From: Actinomycetota bacterium
GTDB lineage: Bacteria; Actinomycetota; Actinomycetes; S36-B12; CAIYMF01
Assembly: GCA_026393115.1 (NCBI GenBank)
Contig: JAPLAU010000014.1
Location: forward strand, 62,001 to 126,000
Direction of reading: 5' to 3'
Length of the DNA: 64,000 nucleotides
Shown here: positions 8,210-15,986 of the stretch, piece after piece
How positions within the stretch are numbered: the first letter of the stretch is position 1
Layout: every line of letters starts with the position of its first letter
Notes under the pieces: model-generated
What the model saw: only the letters and a program-made list of their open reading frames with translations
Told to the model about the DNA's origin: nothing
Database searches by the model: none
Made by a program: the position numbers and the translations under genes

Positions 8210-9025
8210 ATGTCTTCACTTCCGGGCCTTGGCACCCTGATCAACGTCGCGGCAATCATCATCGGATCGTTGATCGGTCTGCTCATCGGGCACCGACTAC
8301 CCGCCCGCACCCGCGCCTTGGTCACCGATGTCCTCGGCTTGGTCACGTTGCTCGTCGGCGCACTGTCAGCTGCGGCTGTCACGTCTGACGCTCTCCGCGT
8401 CGAAGTCGGGGCCGGCATTCCGGTGCTCATTGTGCTCGGCTCATTGCTCGTCGGCGGCATTCTCGGATCGCTTTGGCACGTCGAAGCGCGCTTGGAGCGG
8501 TTTGGACACTGGGTGCGCACTAAGTTCGCTCATCGCGCTCTACGCGAACACAGCGATGCATCCAACGTGAATAACGATTTGGACTCAACCCTGGTCAGCG
8601 CAGATCAGGACCCCAATGCCCGGTTCGTTGAAGGGTTCGTCACCGCGTCGCTACTTTTTGTCGTCGGACCGCTAGCCATTCTGGGTGCGATTTCCGATGG
8701 ACTTGGCCGTGGAATCGACCAGCTGCTTCTCAAGAGCGTTCTCGATGGCTTCGCCTCAATCGCTTTTGCCGCCAGTCTGGGCGTCGGAGTGATGCTCTCC
8801 GCCCTTGTCGTGCTGATCTACCAAGGCCTGTTCACGGTGCTCGGCGTCGGGCTCGGAAGCGTGCTGGGCGAGGCACAGATCGCTGCTCTTACTGCGACCG
8901 GAGGCCTTTTGCTGATCGGAATAGGAATGCGGTTGCTTGACATCAAGGCAGTGCCTGTCGCCGACATGCTGCCCGCGCTGATCATCGCGCCTCTGGCTGT
9001 ATCCCTCGCCGCGGCGTGGCATTAG
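8210..9025 (+). CDS. DUF554 family membrane protein (YdfK/YqgA-like)
   Basis: 271 residues with about seven hydrophobic segments. The opening GLGTLINVAAIIIGSLIGLLIG and the central VEGFVTASLLFVVGPLAILGAISDGL are characteristic of DUF554 (YqgA/YdfK) proteins, conserved bacterial membrane proteins without an established function. There is a polar, probably cytoplasmic loop around residues 90-135. ATG 8210 is 16 bp after the thioesterase gene, so the two are probably cotranscribed. The gene ends about 117 bp before livH; that gap holds the livH ribosome-binding site and probably its promoter. Confidence 0.85.
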   Translation: MSSLPGLGTLINVAAIIIGSLIGLLIGHRLPARTRALVTDVLGLVTLLVGALSAAAVTSDALRVEVGAGIPVLIVLGSLLVGGILGSLWHVEARLERFGHWVRTKFAHRALREHSDASNVNNDLDSTLVSADQDPNARFVEGFVTASLLFVVGPLAILGAISDGLGRGIDQLLLKSVLDGFASIAFAASLGVGVMLSALVVLIYQGLFTVLGVGLGSVLGEAQIAALTATGGLLLIGIGMRLLDIKAVPVADMLPALIIAPLAVSLAAAWH

Positions 9026-9128
9026 GACGAGCGAAGAATTCGTCACTCGGATTCCGCTATTTGGGTGGGATCGCGCTCCACCTAGGGATAACGTTAGGCT
9101 CCGTCGCTGGCGGTTGAATTACGCGAAC

Positions 9129-9134
9129 AGGAGG
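9129..9134 (+). promoter_or_regulatory. Shine-Dalgarno AGGAGG deciding the livH start
   Basis: AGGAGG ends 8 nt before GTG 9143. An upstream in-frame GTG at 9134 overlaps this motif and cannot use it, so the start at 9143 is preferred. It gives a signal peptide beginning MRRRVIALLLG. Confidence 0.75.
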
Positions 9135-9142
9135 TGTCCAGA

Positions 9143-10408
9143 GTGCGTCGTCGAGTCATCGCACTGCTGCTCGGCGTTCTTGGCCTCGTAGCGCTGACGC
9201 TCGGGGCAGGTGCTGCACCAGCACAGGCTGCCAGCGGAGCATCTGTCGCTGGAGTCTTGGTCAACGATGGCGCCCCAGTACCGAATGTAGCGATCACCGT
9301 GAGCGCCACCGGCTTCACTCAGACAGTGAAGAGCGGGCCAGACGGTGTGTGGAAGGTCGAACTCCCCAAATCCGGCAGTTACAAAGTCTCCCTCGATGAG
9401 ACAACTCTCCCTCCGGGCGTGGTTCTCTCTGACCCGTCCAAGAACAACCTCAGCGTCCTCGCCTTCGGTGGATTGCCGGCCACGGTTCAGTTCCGGTTTG
9501 GATCCGGCACCGTCGCAACTGAATCCTTCTTGGACAAGTTCTTGCAGTTGTTCGCGAACGGAATTCTGTTCGGACTCGTCATCGCCTTGGCCGGTGTCGG
9601 TTTGAGCTTGATCTACGGCACCACCGGGCTCACCAACTTCGCCCACGGTGAACTGATCACCCTCGGCGCCCTGACGACGTACTTCTTCGATGTGGTCCTC
9701 GAGTGGAACTTCTTCGCGAGCGTGGTTTTGTCGTTGCTCTGCTGCGCAGTACTGGGCTACGTGCAAGACAAGATCCTCTGGAAACCTCTGCGACGGCGGG
9801 GCACCGGTCTGATCGCCATGCTGGTGGTCTCGATCGGCCTCGGCGTATTCCTGCGTTACGTCTTCCTGTTTATCTTCGGCGGAGGTACGCGGCAATTCCG
9901 AAGCTTCAACGGCCAGGAGGGCATCGCGATCGGCCCGGTCGATGTCACCGCAAAGAACCTCATCGGCGCCGCCGTCGCGGTTCTGCTGCTGTGCATCACG
10001 GCCTGGTGGCTCATGAAGACCCGACTCGGAAAGGCCAGCCGAGCAGTCTCTGACAACCCCGCCCTCGCCTCCTCCTCAGGTATCGATGTCGAGCGAGTCA
10101 TCAACGTGGTCTGGATCCTAGGCGCCACGTTGGCAGCGTTCTCGGGCATCTTGCTCGCGATGAGTCAAGGCGCGAACTGGGCAATGGGTTTCTCGATCCT
10201 CCTGCTCGTCTTCGCCGGAGCCACCCTCGGTGGATTCGGAACGGCCTTCGGCGCACTTGTCGGTTCACTCGTGGTCGGGATCATCATTGAGTTGTCGACA
10301 CTGTTTATTCCGCCAGAACTCAAGAACGTGGGCGCCCTCGTGGTGCTGATTGTCATCCTGTTGATTCGACCGCAGGGAATCCTCGGTCGTCGCGAGCGAG
10401 TGGGGTAG
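9143..10408 (+). CDS. livH: Branched-chain amino acid-type ABC permease LivH with N-terminal secreted beta-sandwich domain
   Basis: 421 residues. Residues 1-30 form a signal peptide ending APAQA-A. Residues about 33-120 look like a carboxypeptidase-regulatory/Cna-B-like beta-sandwich (GVLVNDGAPVPNVAITVS, then PDGVWKVELPKSGSYKVSLD). From about 130 the protein is a standard LivH permease (GLSLIYGTTGLTNFAHGE, about eight membrane helices, late LLVFAGATLGGFGTAFGA). With LivM, LivG, LivF and the lipoprotein LivK it would import branched-chain or other hydrophobic amino acids, amides or urea; the substrate is not certain. Ordinary LivH is about 290-310 residues, so the extracytoplasmic domain is an addition. 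First gene of livHMGF. Confidence 0.88.
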   Translation: MRRRVIALLLGVLGLVALTLGAGAAPAQAASGASVAGVLVNDGAPVPNVAITVSATGFTQTVKSGPDGVWKVELPKSGSYKVSLDETTLPPGVVLSDPSKNNLSVLAFGGLPATVQFRFGSGTVATESFLDKFLQLFANGILFGLVIALAGVGLSLIYGTTGLTNFAHGELITLGALTTYFFDVVLEWNFFASVVLSLLCCAVLGYVQDKILWKPLRRRGTGLIAMLVVSIGLGVFLRYVFLFIFGGGTRQFRSFNGQEGIAIGPVDVTAKNLIGAAVAVLLLCITAWWLMKTRLGKASRAVSDNPALASSSGIDVERVINVVWILGATLAAFSGILLAMSQGANWAMGFSILLLVFAGATLGGFGTAFGALVGSLVVGIIIELSTLFIPPELKNVGALVVLIVILLIRPQGILGRRERVG

Positions 10409-10417
10409 GAGGAAGCC

Positions 10418-11422
10418 ATGGACTGGGGATTCATCCTGAGCCAGACGCTCACGCAGGCAATCGCACCGATTGCCATCGTCTACTGCCTCGCGGCAATCGG
10501 ACTTAACGTGCACTTCGGTTACACCGGCCTGCTCAACTTTGGCCAGGCGGCCTTCCTCGCGATGGGCGCTTACGGACTAGCCGTGAGCGTGACGCGCTTC
10601 AATCTGCCGTGGTGGCTCGGAATCATCGTCGGCCTCGTGCTCACGGTGATTCTCGCCTTGCTGCTGGGTATTCCTACCTTGCGCCTGCGTGCTGACTACT
10701 TGGCGATCGTCACCATCGCTGCTGCAGAGATCGTGCGATTGTTCGCACGCTCCGTGACTTTCCGCGAGACGCTGGGCGGCTCCGACGGAATCAACGGCTT
10801 CTCCACCAGCTTCTTCTCGAGCCTCAATCCGTTCAATCGGCAACAGCCCTACACCTTTGGCCCGATCCACTTTGCCAACGGCGATGTGCTGTTCATGTTC
10901 CTCATCGGTTGGGCATTGATCGCTATTGCCAGCTTGGTCGTGTGGCTCGCGATGCGTTCGCCGTGGGGTCGGGTCATCAAGGGCATCCGCGAAGATGAAG
11001 ACGCCGTGCGCAGCTTGGGCAAGAACGTGTACTCATACAAGATGCAGGCCCTCGTATTCGGTGGTGTTCTGGGCTGCCTCGGTGGTTTCGTATTCGCACT
11101 GGCTAATGCGTCTGTTCAGCCTGACAACTACGCCAGCGACCTCACGTACTTCGCGTGGCTCATCATGATTCTGGGTGGTGCGGCTCGAGTGGGCGGACCT
11201 ATCCTCGGCGCCATGATCTTCTGGGGTCTGCTGACACTCGTGGTCGAAACGCTCAAGAATGCCACGGCGTCGGCGATCATCCCCGAATCGATTCTGCGCA
11301 CCGACCAGGTCGGCCAGATTCAGTTCATGTTGGTGGGACTGGGATTGATGCTGCTTATGATCTTCCGACCTCAAGGAATCCTCGGCGACAAGAAGGAGCT
11401 GGCCCTTGATGCCCGACGCTGA
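10418..11422 (+). CDS. livM: Branched-chain amino acid-type ABC permease LivM
   Basis: 334-residue second permease subunit. It has the LivM hallmarks YCLAAIGLNVHFGYTGLLNFGQAAF near the N-terminus and GVLGCLGGFVFAL plus ILGGAARVGGPILGAMIF in the second half, with about nine or ten membrane helices. It pairs with LivH in the membrane. Shine-Dalgarno AGGAGG overlaps the livH stop region, 9 bp between genes. The C-terminus RPQGILGDKKE matches the cytoplasmic tail RPQGILGRRE of LivH, as usual for this pair. Confidence 0.95.
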   Translation: MDWGFILSQTLTQAIAPIAIVYCLAAIGLNVHFGYTGLLNFGQAAFLAMGAYGLAVSVTRFNLPWWLGIIVGLVLTVILALLLGIPTLRLRADYLAIVTIAAAEIVRLFARSVTFRETLGGSDGINGFSTSFFSSLNPFNRQQPYTFGPIHFANGDVLFMFLIGWALIAIASLVVWLAMRSPWGRVIKGIREDEDAVRSLGKNVYSYKMQALVFGGVLGCLGGFVFALANASVQPDNYASDLTYFAWLIMILGGAARVGGPILGAMIFWGLLTLVVETLKNATASAIIPESILRTDQVGQIQFMLVGLGLMLLMIFRPQGILGDKKELALDARR

Positions 11423-12338
11423 CACCGCGGTCGCCCGCCGCGCCATCGCGACCGCCGCCCTTGCCTCGGTAGAGCAGGTACCGGGTGCAGCCAAGCCTGA
11501 CCCGATCCTCATCGCTGACGGCGTGCGCCGTCAGTTCGGCGGACTCGTCGCTGTTGACGTGGCGCATGTTGAAATCCAACGAGGGGCCATCACCGCCCTC
11601 ATCGGACCCAACGGTGCTGGCAAAACGACATTCTTCAACCTCCTCACCGGTTTCGACGCCCCCGACGATGGTCAATGGACGTTCAACGGCAAAGAGCTCG
11701 CTGGCGTGGCACCCCACAAGGTGGCGCGCTTGGGCATGGTGCGCACGTTCCAGTTGACCAAGGCGCTCTTCCGCCTCACCGTCATCGAGAACATGAAGCT
11801 CGGTGCGACCGGCCAAAAGGGTGAAACTTTCTGGCGCGCCCTACTGCCAGGAACCTGGAAGAAGCAGGAAGCCGAAATCACGGCCCGCTCTGAGGTATTG
11901 CTTGCTCGATTCAAACTAGATTCCAAGCGCGATGACTTCGCTGGCTCTCTTTCGGGTGGTCAGCGCAAGCTCTTGGAGATGGCACGTGCGCTGATGGTCG
12001 GCCCCGAGATGGTGATGCTCGACGAACCTATGGCCGGCGTGAACCCAGCGTTGACACAGTCGCTGCTGGGCCACATCAAGGATTTGCGCGAGCAGGGAAT
12101 GACCGTGCTGTTTGTCGAGCACGACATGGACATGGTGCGCGACATTAGTGACTGGGTCATCGTCATGGGGCAGGGACGCATCATCGCTGAGGGCCCACCT
12201 GGTGACGTGATGCGTAACCAAGCCGTGATCGACGCCTACCTGGGCACGCATCACGATCAGTCGTTGATCGAAACCGAAGAATCCTTTATCGACGGTGAGC
12301 CACCCGCACCTGCCACAGAGGAGGGCGAACGCTCATGA
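11409..12338 (+). CDS. livG: ABC transporter ATP-binding protein LivG
   Basis: ATPase subunit of 309 residues. Walker A GPNGAGKTT, signature LSGGQRKLLEMARAL, Walker B MVMLDEP, and the LivG-type PALTQSLLGHIKDLREQGMT and EHDMD switch region are all present. A 30-residue polar N-terminal extension precedes the first beta strand. The start used is ATG 11409, with GAAGGAG about 10 nt upstream; a TTG directly before it is also open. It overlaps livM by 14 bp and livF by 4 bp, so the four genes are translated as a coupled set. Confidence 0.94.
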   Translation: MPDADTAVARRAIATAALASVEQVPGAAKPDPILIADGVRRQFGGLVAVDVAHVEIQRGAITALIGPNGAGKTTFFNLLTGFDAPDDGQWTFNGKELAGVAPHKVARLGMVRTFQLTKALFRLTVIENMKLGATGQKGETFWRALLPGTWKKQEAEITARSEVLLARFKLDSKRDDFAGSLSGGQRKLLEMARALMVGPEMVMLDEPMAGVNPALTQSLLGHIKDLREQGMTVLFVEHDMDMVRDISDWVIVMGQGRIIAEGPPGDVMRNQAVIDAYLGTHHDQSLIETEESFIDGEPPAPATEEGERS

Positions 12339-13195
12339 CGAACTACGTCAATCAAGATGACCCGAACGAGAAGGTCGACGAACTCGCGCTCGATGCCGAG
12401 CAGGGCGTGGGCCACGCCGTCCATGATCGAGCCGCCGTGGTCATTGATCGCAGTGCGCACCTCGGCGCGTCGTCTGACGCCTTGGTGCGAGTTGACGATT
12501 GCACCGCCGGATACCTACCCGGAGTCAATATCCTCGAGGGCTGCGACCTCTACGCCAACGAGGGTGAGTTCGTCGGAATCATCGGTCCCAACGGTGCGGG
12601 CAAGTCAACTTTGCTGAAGGCGCTTTTCGGCCTCGTTCGTGTGCGCGAAGGAATGGTGACGCTGCGCGGCGAAGACATTACCAACATGCGCGCCGACCAA
12701 CTGGTGCAGCGAGGTATCGGATTCGTGCCTCAGACCAATAACGTGTTCCCGTCTCTCACGATTGAAGAGAACCTGCAGATGGGCGCCTACCAGGCCCCCA
12801 AGAAATTCCCCGAGCGCTTTGAGTTTGTCTGCTCACTGTTCCCAGCTCTTGGAGAGCGCCGCAAACAGCGCGCAGGTTCGCTGTCGGGCGGAGAGCGACA
12901 GATGGTGGCCATGGGTCGCGCATTGATGATGGAGCCTTCTGTCCTGCTGCTGGATGAGCCATCAGCAGGCTTGGCGCCTGGCCTACAGGATGAAGTGTTC
13001 ATGCGGGCTCGCAGTATCAACCGCAGCGGCGTCACGGTCATCATGGTTGAGCAGAATGCTGCCCGCTGCTTGCAGGTGGTCGATCGCGGTTATGTGCTCG
13101 ATCAGGGCCGCAACGCCTACACCGGCTCAGGTCGCGAATTGGCGAACGACCCGAAGGTGATCGAGTTGTACTTGGGCACGCTCTCCAAGGCGTAG
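12335..13195 (+). CDS. livF: ABC transporter ATP-binding protein LivF
   Basis: Second ATPase subunit, 286 residues. Walker A GPNGAGKST, signature LSGGERQMVAMGRAL, Walker B VLLLDEPSAGLAP and the LivF-type MVEQNAARCLQVVDRGYVLDQG are present. An acidic N-terminal extension of about 45 residues precedes the nucleotide-binding domain and is absent from typical LivF (about 235 residues). The ATGA overlap with livG indicates coupling. It is the last gene of the forward liv operon; 45 bp after its stop lies the first inverted-repeat element. Confidence 0.94.
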   Translation: MTNYVNQDDPNEKVDELALDAEQGVGHAVHDRAAVVIDRSAHLGASSDALVRVDDCTAGYLPGVNILEGCDLYANEGEFVGIIGPNGAGKSTLLKALFGLVRVREGMVTLRGEDITNMRADQLVQRGIGFVPQTNNVFPSLTIEENLQMGAYQAPKKFPERFEFVCSLFPALGERRKQRAGSLSGGERQMVAMGRALMMEPSVLLLDEPSAGLAPGLQDEVFMRARSINRSGVTVIMVEQNAARCLQVVDRGYVLDQGRNAYTGSGRELANDPKVIELYLGTLSKA

Positions 13196-13239
13196 AGGTA
13201 CCGAGCTTCTTTCTCGTCGCAACCCCGTTCCATCAATCG

Positions 13240-13302
13240 CGCGATTCCTACGTTGCTGCATCCTTCTGACGTCTTCTGAGGTGCTTCAGCGTAGGAATCG
13301 CG
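13240..13302. repeat. Paired inverted repeat, left side of the AbiEi/DUF559 gene
   Basis: Two perfect 13-bp arms, CGCGATTCCTACG (13240-13252) and its reverse complement (13290-13302), are separated by exactly 37 bp. Reading inward from each arm, GCA occurs at positions 6-8 after the arm. The same layout recurs at 14352-14413. It could fold in RNA as a long-loop hairpin and terminate livF transcription, but there is no T-run. Confidence 0.8.
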
Positions 13303-13355
13303 GAGGCTGTGGATAAATCAGTCAGGTGCTCTTCGGAAGCCGTCAGACTCCGTGC

Positions 13356-14348
13356 ATGACACCACGGATATCTTCGGACCCTCAGGGGCTTCCCGCACTT
13401 CTGTCCCATGCCGACGCCATCGCGTTCGGCCTGACTCGCTCCCAAATCAGCCGACGCGTGTCGCGAGGACTGTGGGAAAGCCTCGGCGATGGGCACTACA
13501 TTCGCGGCGGCGCGAGGCTACACACCGATCCTGCGGCCACCAATGACCTACAGCATGTTTACGAAGCGGTTGCGGCTTCGCGTTCGCGACCTGCGACTGC
13601 GATTTCACATACCAGCGCTGCCCTCGCTCATCGATTGCCCGTTGTGAGCGGTCCACCTCGGCGCATCCATCTACTCGCGGGTGCGGGCGGCTGGACGGGA
13701 ACTCGCGGCAAAGCGCGGTCGCATCTGGGAACGCTGCACGACGGCGATTCCTCACACATCGACGTTCATGCGGCGTGGATTGCTGAGGGAACGGGAGCGG
13801 CCCCGGCCGGTGCCCTGACTCCTGTATTCGCACGTGTCACAACCCCGGGCCGCACGATCATCGATGTCGCCCGGTTCGGAACACTCGCTGACACGCTTGG
13901 CATTGGAGATGCGGCGCTGCGCAGAGAGATGACCTCCCTCACCGAACTCACCGAGCGCCACATCCGTATCAGCGATCATCCCGGGTCCAAACGCGCCGCC
14001 CTTGCTCTGGCTCACCTCAGCGGAATTCGAGAAACCCCTCTGGAATCCCTGTCGTTTGCGCGCTTTATCGAATGGGGAGTACCGCTACCCCAGAGTCAGG
14101 TCTCGCTTCACGACCATGATGGTTTCGTCGCCCGCGTCGATTTCCTCTGGGAGGAGTTCGGCATCGTAGGCGAGGCTGACGGCGCCGCGAAATACATCGA
14201 TCGGGAAATCCTCCTCCAACAAGGCCAACGGGAAGTCCGACTACGCGACCTTGGGTTCAGAATCCTGAGGTGGACCTGGGCTGACCTGATCTCTGGTGCA
14301 CTCCACCGACGCATGCTTCAACTGCTCGAGATCCGTAACGCCGCATAG
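13356..14348 (+). CDS. AbiEi-like winged-helix / DUF559 (Vsr-like nuclease fold) protein
   Basis: 330 residues from ATG 13356 (an in-frame GTG at 13326 would add 10). The N-terminal part (HADAIAFGLTRSQISRRVSRGLW, then GDGHYIRGG) resembles the winged-helix region of AbiEi-type antitoxin proteins. The C-terminal 100 residues resemble DUF559: RETPLESLSFARFIEWG, then RVDFLWEEFGIVGEADGAAKY, which places Asp262, Glu273, Asp275 and Lys279 as a possible PD-(D/E)xK set. No partner toxin gene is adjacent. It splits livHMGF from livK and is bracketed by matched inverted-repeat elements. CAGACT lies 6 bp before the ATG, a possible leaderless -10. Biological function unknown; nuclease activity is inferred from fold resemblance only. 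Confidence 0.7.
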   Translation: MTPRISSDPQGLPALLSHADAIAFGLTRSQISRRVSRGLWESLGDGHYIRGGARLHTDPAATNDLQHVYEAVAASRSRPATAISHTSAALAHRLPVVSGPPRRIHLLAGAGGWTGTRGKARSHLGTLHDGDSSHIDVHAAWIAEGTGAAPAGALTPVFARVTTPGRTIIDVARFGTLADTLGIGDAALRREMTSLTELTERHIRISDHPGSKRAALALAHLSGIRETPLESLSFARFIEWGVPLPQSQVSLHDHDGFVARVDFLWEEFGIVGEADGAAKYIDREILLQQGQREVRLRDLGFRILRWTWADLISGALHRRMLQLLEIRNAA

Positions 14349-14351
14349 TGT

Positions 14352-14413
14352 CGCGATTCCTACGCGTATGCACGTTTGGGGTGCCAAGAAACCTGCAGGA
14401 ACGTAGGAATCGC
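14352..14413. repeat. Paired inverted repeat, right side of the AbiEi/DUF559 gene
   Basis: Arms GCGATTCCTACG (14353-14364, with an extra C at 14352 matching the left element) and CGTAGGAATCGC (14402-14413) are separated by exactly 37 bp, the same spacing as at 13240-13302. GCA again occurs 6-8 bases inside each arm. The spacer sequences otherwise differ. The element begins 3 bp after the stop codon of the gene. Confidence 0.8.
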
Positions 14414-14437
14414 CCAATGGGCGCGAATGGGGAATAG

Positions 14438-14471
14438 CAGAAGGCCCGGTCCATGCGGACCGGGCCTTCTG
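14438..14471 (-). terminator. Strong hairpin downstream of livK
   Basis: A perfect 15-bp stem, CAGAAGGCCCGGTCC against GGACCGGGCCTTCTG, has a 4-nt loop and lies 12 bp after the livK stop. The minus-strand flank is only moderately T-rich (GCTATTCC). It could also stop forward transcripts arriving from the AbiEi/DUF559 gene. Confidence 0.8.
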
Positions 14472-14483
14472 AACTAACTAGTG

Positions 14484-15776
14484 TCAGCTGGCGGCAGGAA
14501 CGTCGCCCGAGACAGAGTCAACTGCGGAGATCTTGTTGTCCGCACCGAACTGCCAGATCGTCATCGTGCCAACCGACGGGTCACCATTGGCCTTGAGGCC
14601 GGTGGCACCCGAGGGGCCGATGTAGCTGATTGCCTTGCCGGCCTGCAGCAGCGCCAAGCACTCGGCGTAGTTGCTGCATGCGTTGTTGCCGGCCGCGGTG
14701 ATGGTCGGGATCTTCGCCGCGATGTCGGCACCCTTGGTCGAGCCAGCAGCCTGAGCCGCGAGGGCCGCAATGGTCACGGCGTCGTAGGCCTCAGGGGCGT
14801 ACGAGTAGTCCGTGAGCTTGGGGTCAACGGCGAGCAACTGCTGCTGGAACTTCTGGTCAGCCTGAACGCCGGGGATGGTTCCCTTGACGCCGTTCATGAG
14901 GCCGGCCGGGAGGCCATCAGCAAGTGCGTTACCCATGTTGCCGTCGCACAGGTACAGCGGCGTCTTCTGCGGGCCAATGCCCTGGGCAACGAGCTCCTGG
15001 ATGATCTTCTTCGACTCGTCGAAGCCGATCAGGATGATGGCGTCGGGGTTGGCCGCCTTCACCTTGGTCACGTCAGCGGTGTACGACGCAGCCTTGGGGT
15101 CGTAGTCGATGCGGGCGGCAACCTTGCCACCGGACGCTTCGAAGTTCTTCGTGAATGCGTCGGCCAGACCGGTGCCGTAGGCGTCGGTGAGGGCCATGAC
15201 AGCCACGTTCTTACGGGCATCCTTCGAGGCCACAGCCGCAAGAATCGCACCCTGGAACGTGTCCGGGGGGGCGGTGCGGAAGTAGAGGCCCTTAGTGATG
15301 GCCGGGTCGCTCAACTTGATCGAGGTGTTGGCGGGCGAGAACTGCACCACACCAGCGGCCGTGACCTTGTCGATGACCGAGAGGGTCACAGAGGATGAAG
15401 CAGCGCCGACGATGACGTTGACGCCCTTCTGCAGCTGTGAGTCAACGGTCTGCGAAGCAATGTTGGTGCTCGTGTCGCCTGAGTCACCTTCGATCTTCTG
15501 CACCGGCTGGCCGAACACGCCGCCAGCAGCGTTGATGTCCTTGATTGCAGCGTTAACGCCAGCGAACTCGGGCGGGCCGAGGAATGCGAGCGATCCCGTC
15601 TGCGGCAGCAGGGTTCCGAAGATCAGCGGGCCGGCTGCAGCGCTGCTGGAAGCAGGCGCTGAACTGGAGGCCGCTGACGACGAGGACCCGCCGCCCGAAC
15701 TGCCACCGCAGGCAGCGAGCGCGAGGCTCGCAACACCGAGGACGACGGCAGACCGAAGCACCGTGGTTCGGGTCAT
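14484..15776 (-). CDS. livK: Branched-chain amino acid-type ABC substrate-binding lipoprotein LivK
   Basis: 430 residues. The signal peptide ends in lipobox LAACGGSS (Cys22 region), followed by a Ser/Ala/Gly-rich linker of about 25 residues and a type I periplasmic-binding fold (LIFGTLLPQTGSLAFLGPP; GVNAAIKDINAAGGVFG). It should capture substrate for LivHMGF at the cell surface. Start ATG 15776 has AAGGAG 10 nt upstream; a longer open frame to 15818 lacks a ribosome-binding site. The gene faces livHMGF on the other strand, with the repeat-bounded AbiEi/DUF559 gene between them, and has its own promoter region and terminator. Confidence 0.93.
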   Translation of the reverse strand: MTRTTVLRSAVVLGVASLALAACGGSSGGGSSSSAASSSAPASSSAAAGPLIFGTLLPQTGSLAFLGPPEFAGVNAAIKDINAAGGVFGQPVQKIEGDSGDTSTNIASQTVDSQLQKGVNVIVGAASSSVTLSVIDKVTAAGVVQFSPANTSIKLSDPAITKGLYFRTAPPDTFQGAILAAVASKDARKNVAVMALTDAYGTGLADAFTKNFEASGGKVAARIDYDPKAASYTADVTKVKAANPDAIILIGFDESKKIIQELVAQGIGPQKTPLYLCDGNMGNALADGLPAGLMNGVKGTIPGVQADQKFQQQLLAVDPKLTDYSYAPEAYDAVTIAALAAQAAGSTKGADIAAKIPTITAAGNNACSNYAECLALLQAGKAISYIGPSGATGLKANGDPSVGTMTIWQFGADNKISAVDSVSGDVPAAS

Positions 15777-15837
15777 GGATTTGTTCTCCTTGTGAGTGAG
15801 GTAAGGGCGCTGGAGCACCCCCAGTGATACTTAGGAA

Positions 15838-15865
15838 ACGATATATCCCCTACGGCCAACCGCAA
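15838..15865 (-). promoter_or_regulatory. Candidate livK promoter
   Basis: On the minus strand TTGCGG (15860-15865) and TATCGT (15838-15843) are separated by 16 bp, about 60 bp upstream of the livK start. The surrounding AT-rich patch (GATATATC) stands out in this sequence. A weaker TAAGTAT just downstream is an alternative -10. Confidence 0.4.
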
Positions 15866-15959
15866 GCGACTTGCTCCGGATTCGGCACGACCGTGACCAA
15901 GGCGTGACCACGGCGTATCCATCCGGTGAGGCCCCAGTTGCACTCTGGACCCTTCCTGC

Positions 15960-15986
15960 GAGGCTCTGCGCGGCCTCGCGAGCCTC
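15960..15986 (-). terminator. Weak hairpin after pdtaR
   Basis: A 7-bp stem (GAGGCTC/GAGCCTC) with a 13-nt GC-rich loop starts immediately after the pdtaR stop codon. There is no T-run, so its role as a terminator is uncertain. Confidence 0.35.

Noticed and set aside
10665-10680. ATTCCTACC inside livM, similar to the repeat arm
   Set aside because: Short partial match in coding sequence with no inverted partner.
14481-15398. 305-residue plus-strand open frame opposite livK
   Set aside because: It lies entirely antisense to a clear livK and its translation is Gly/Arg/Val-rich with no family resemblance; typical high-GC shadow frame.
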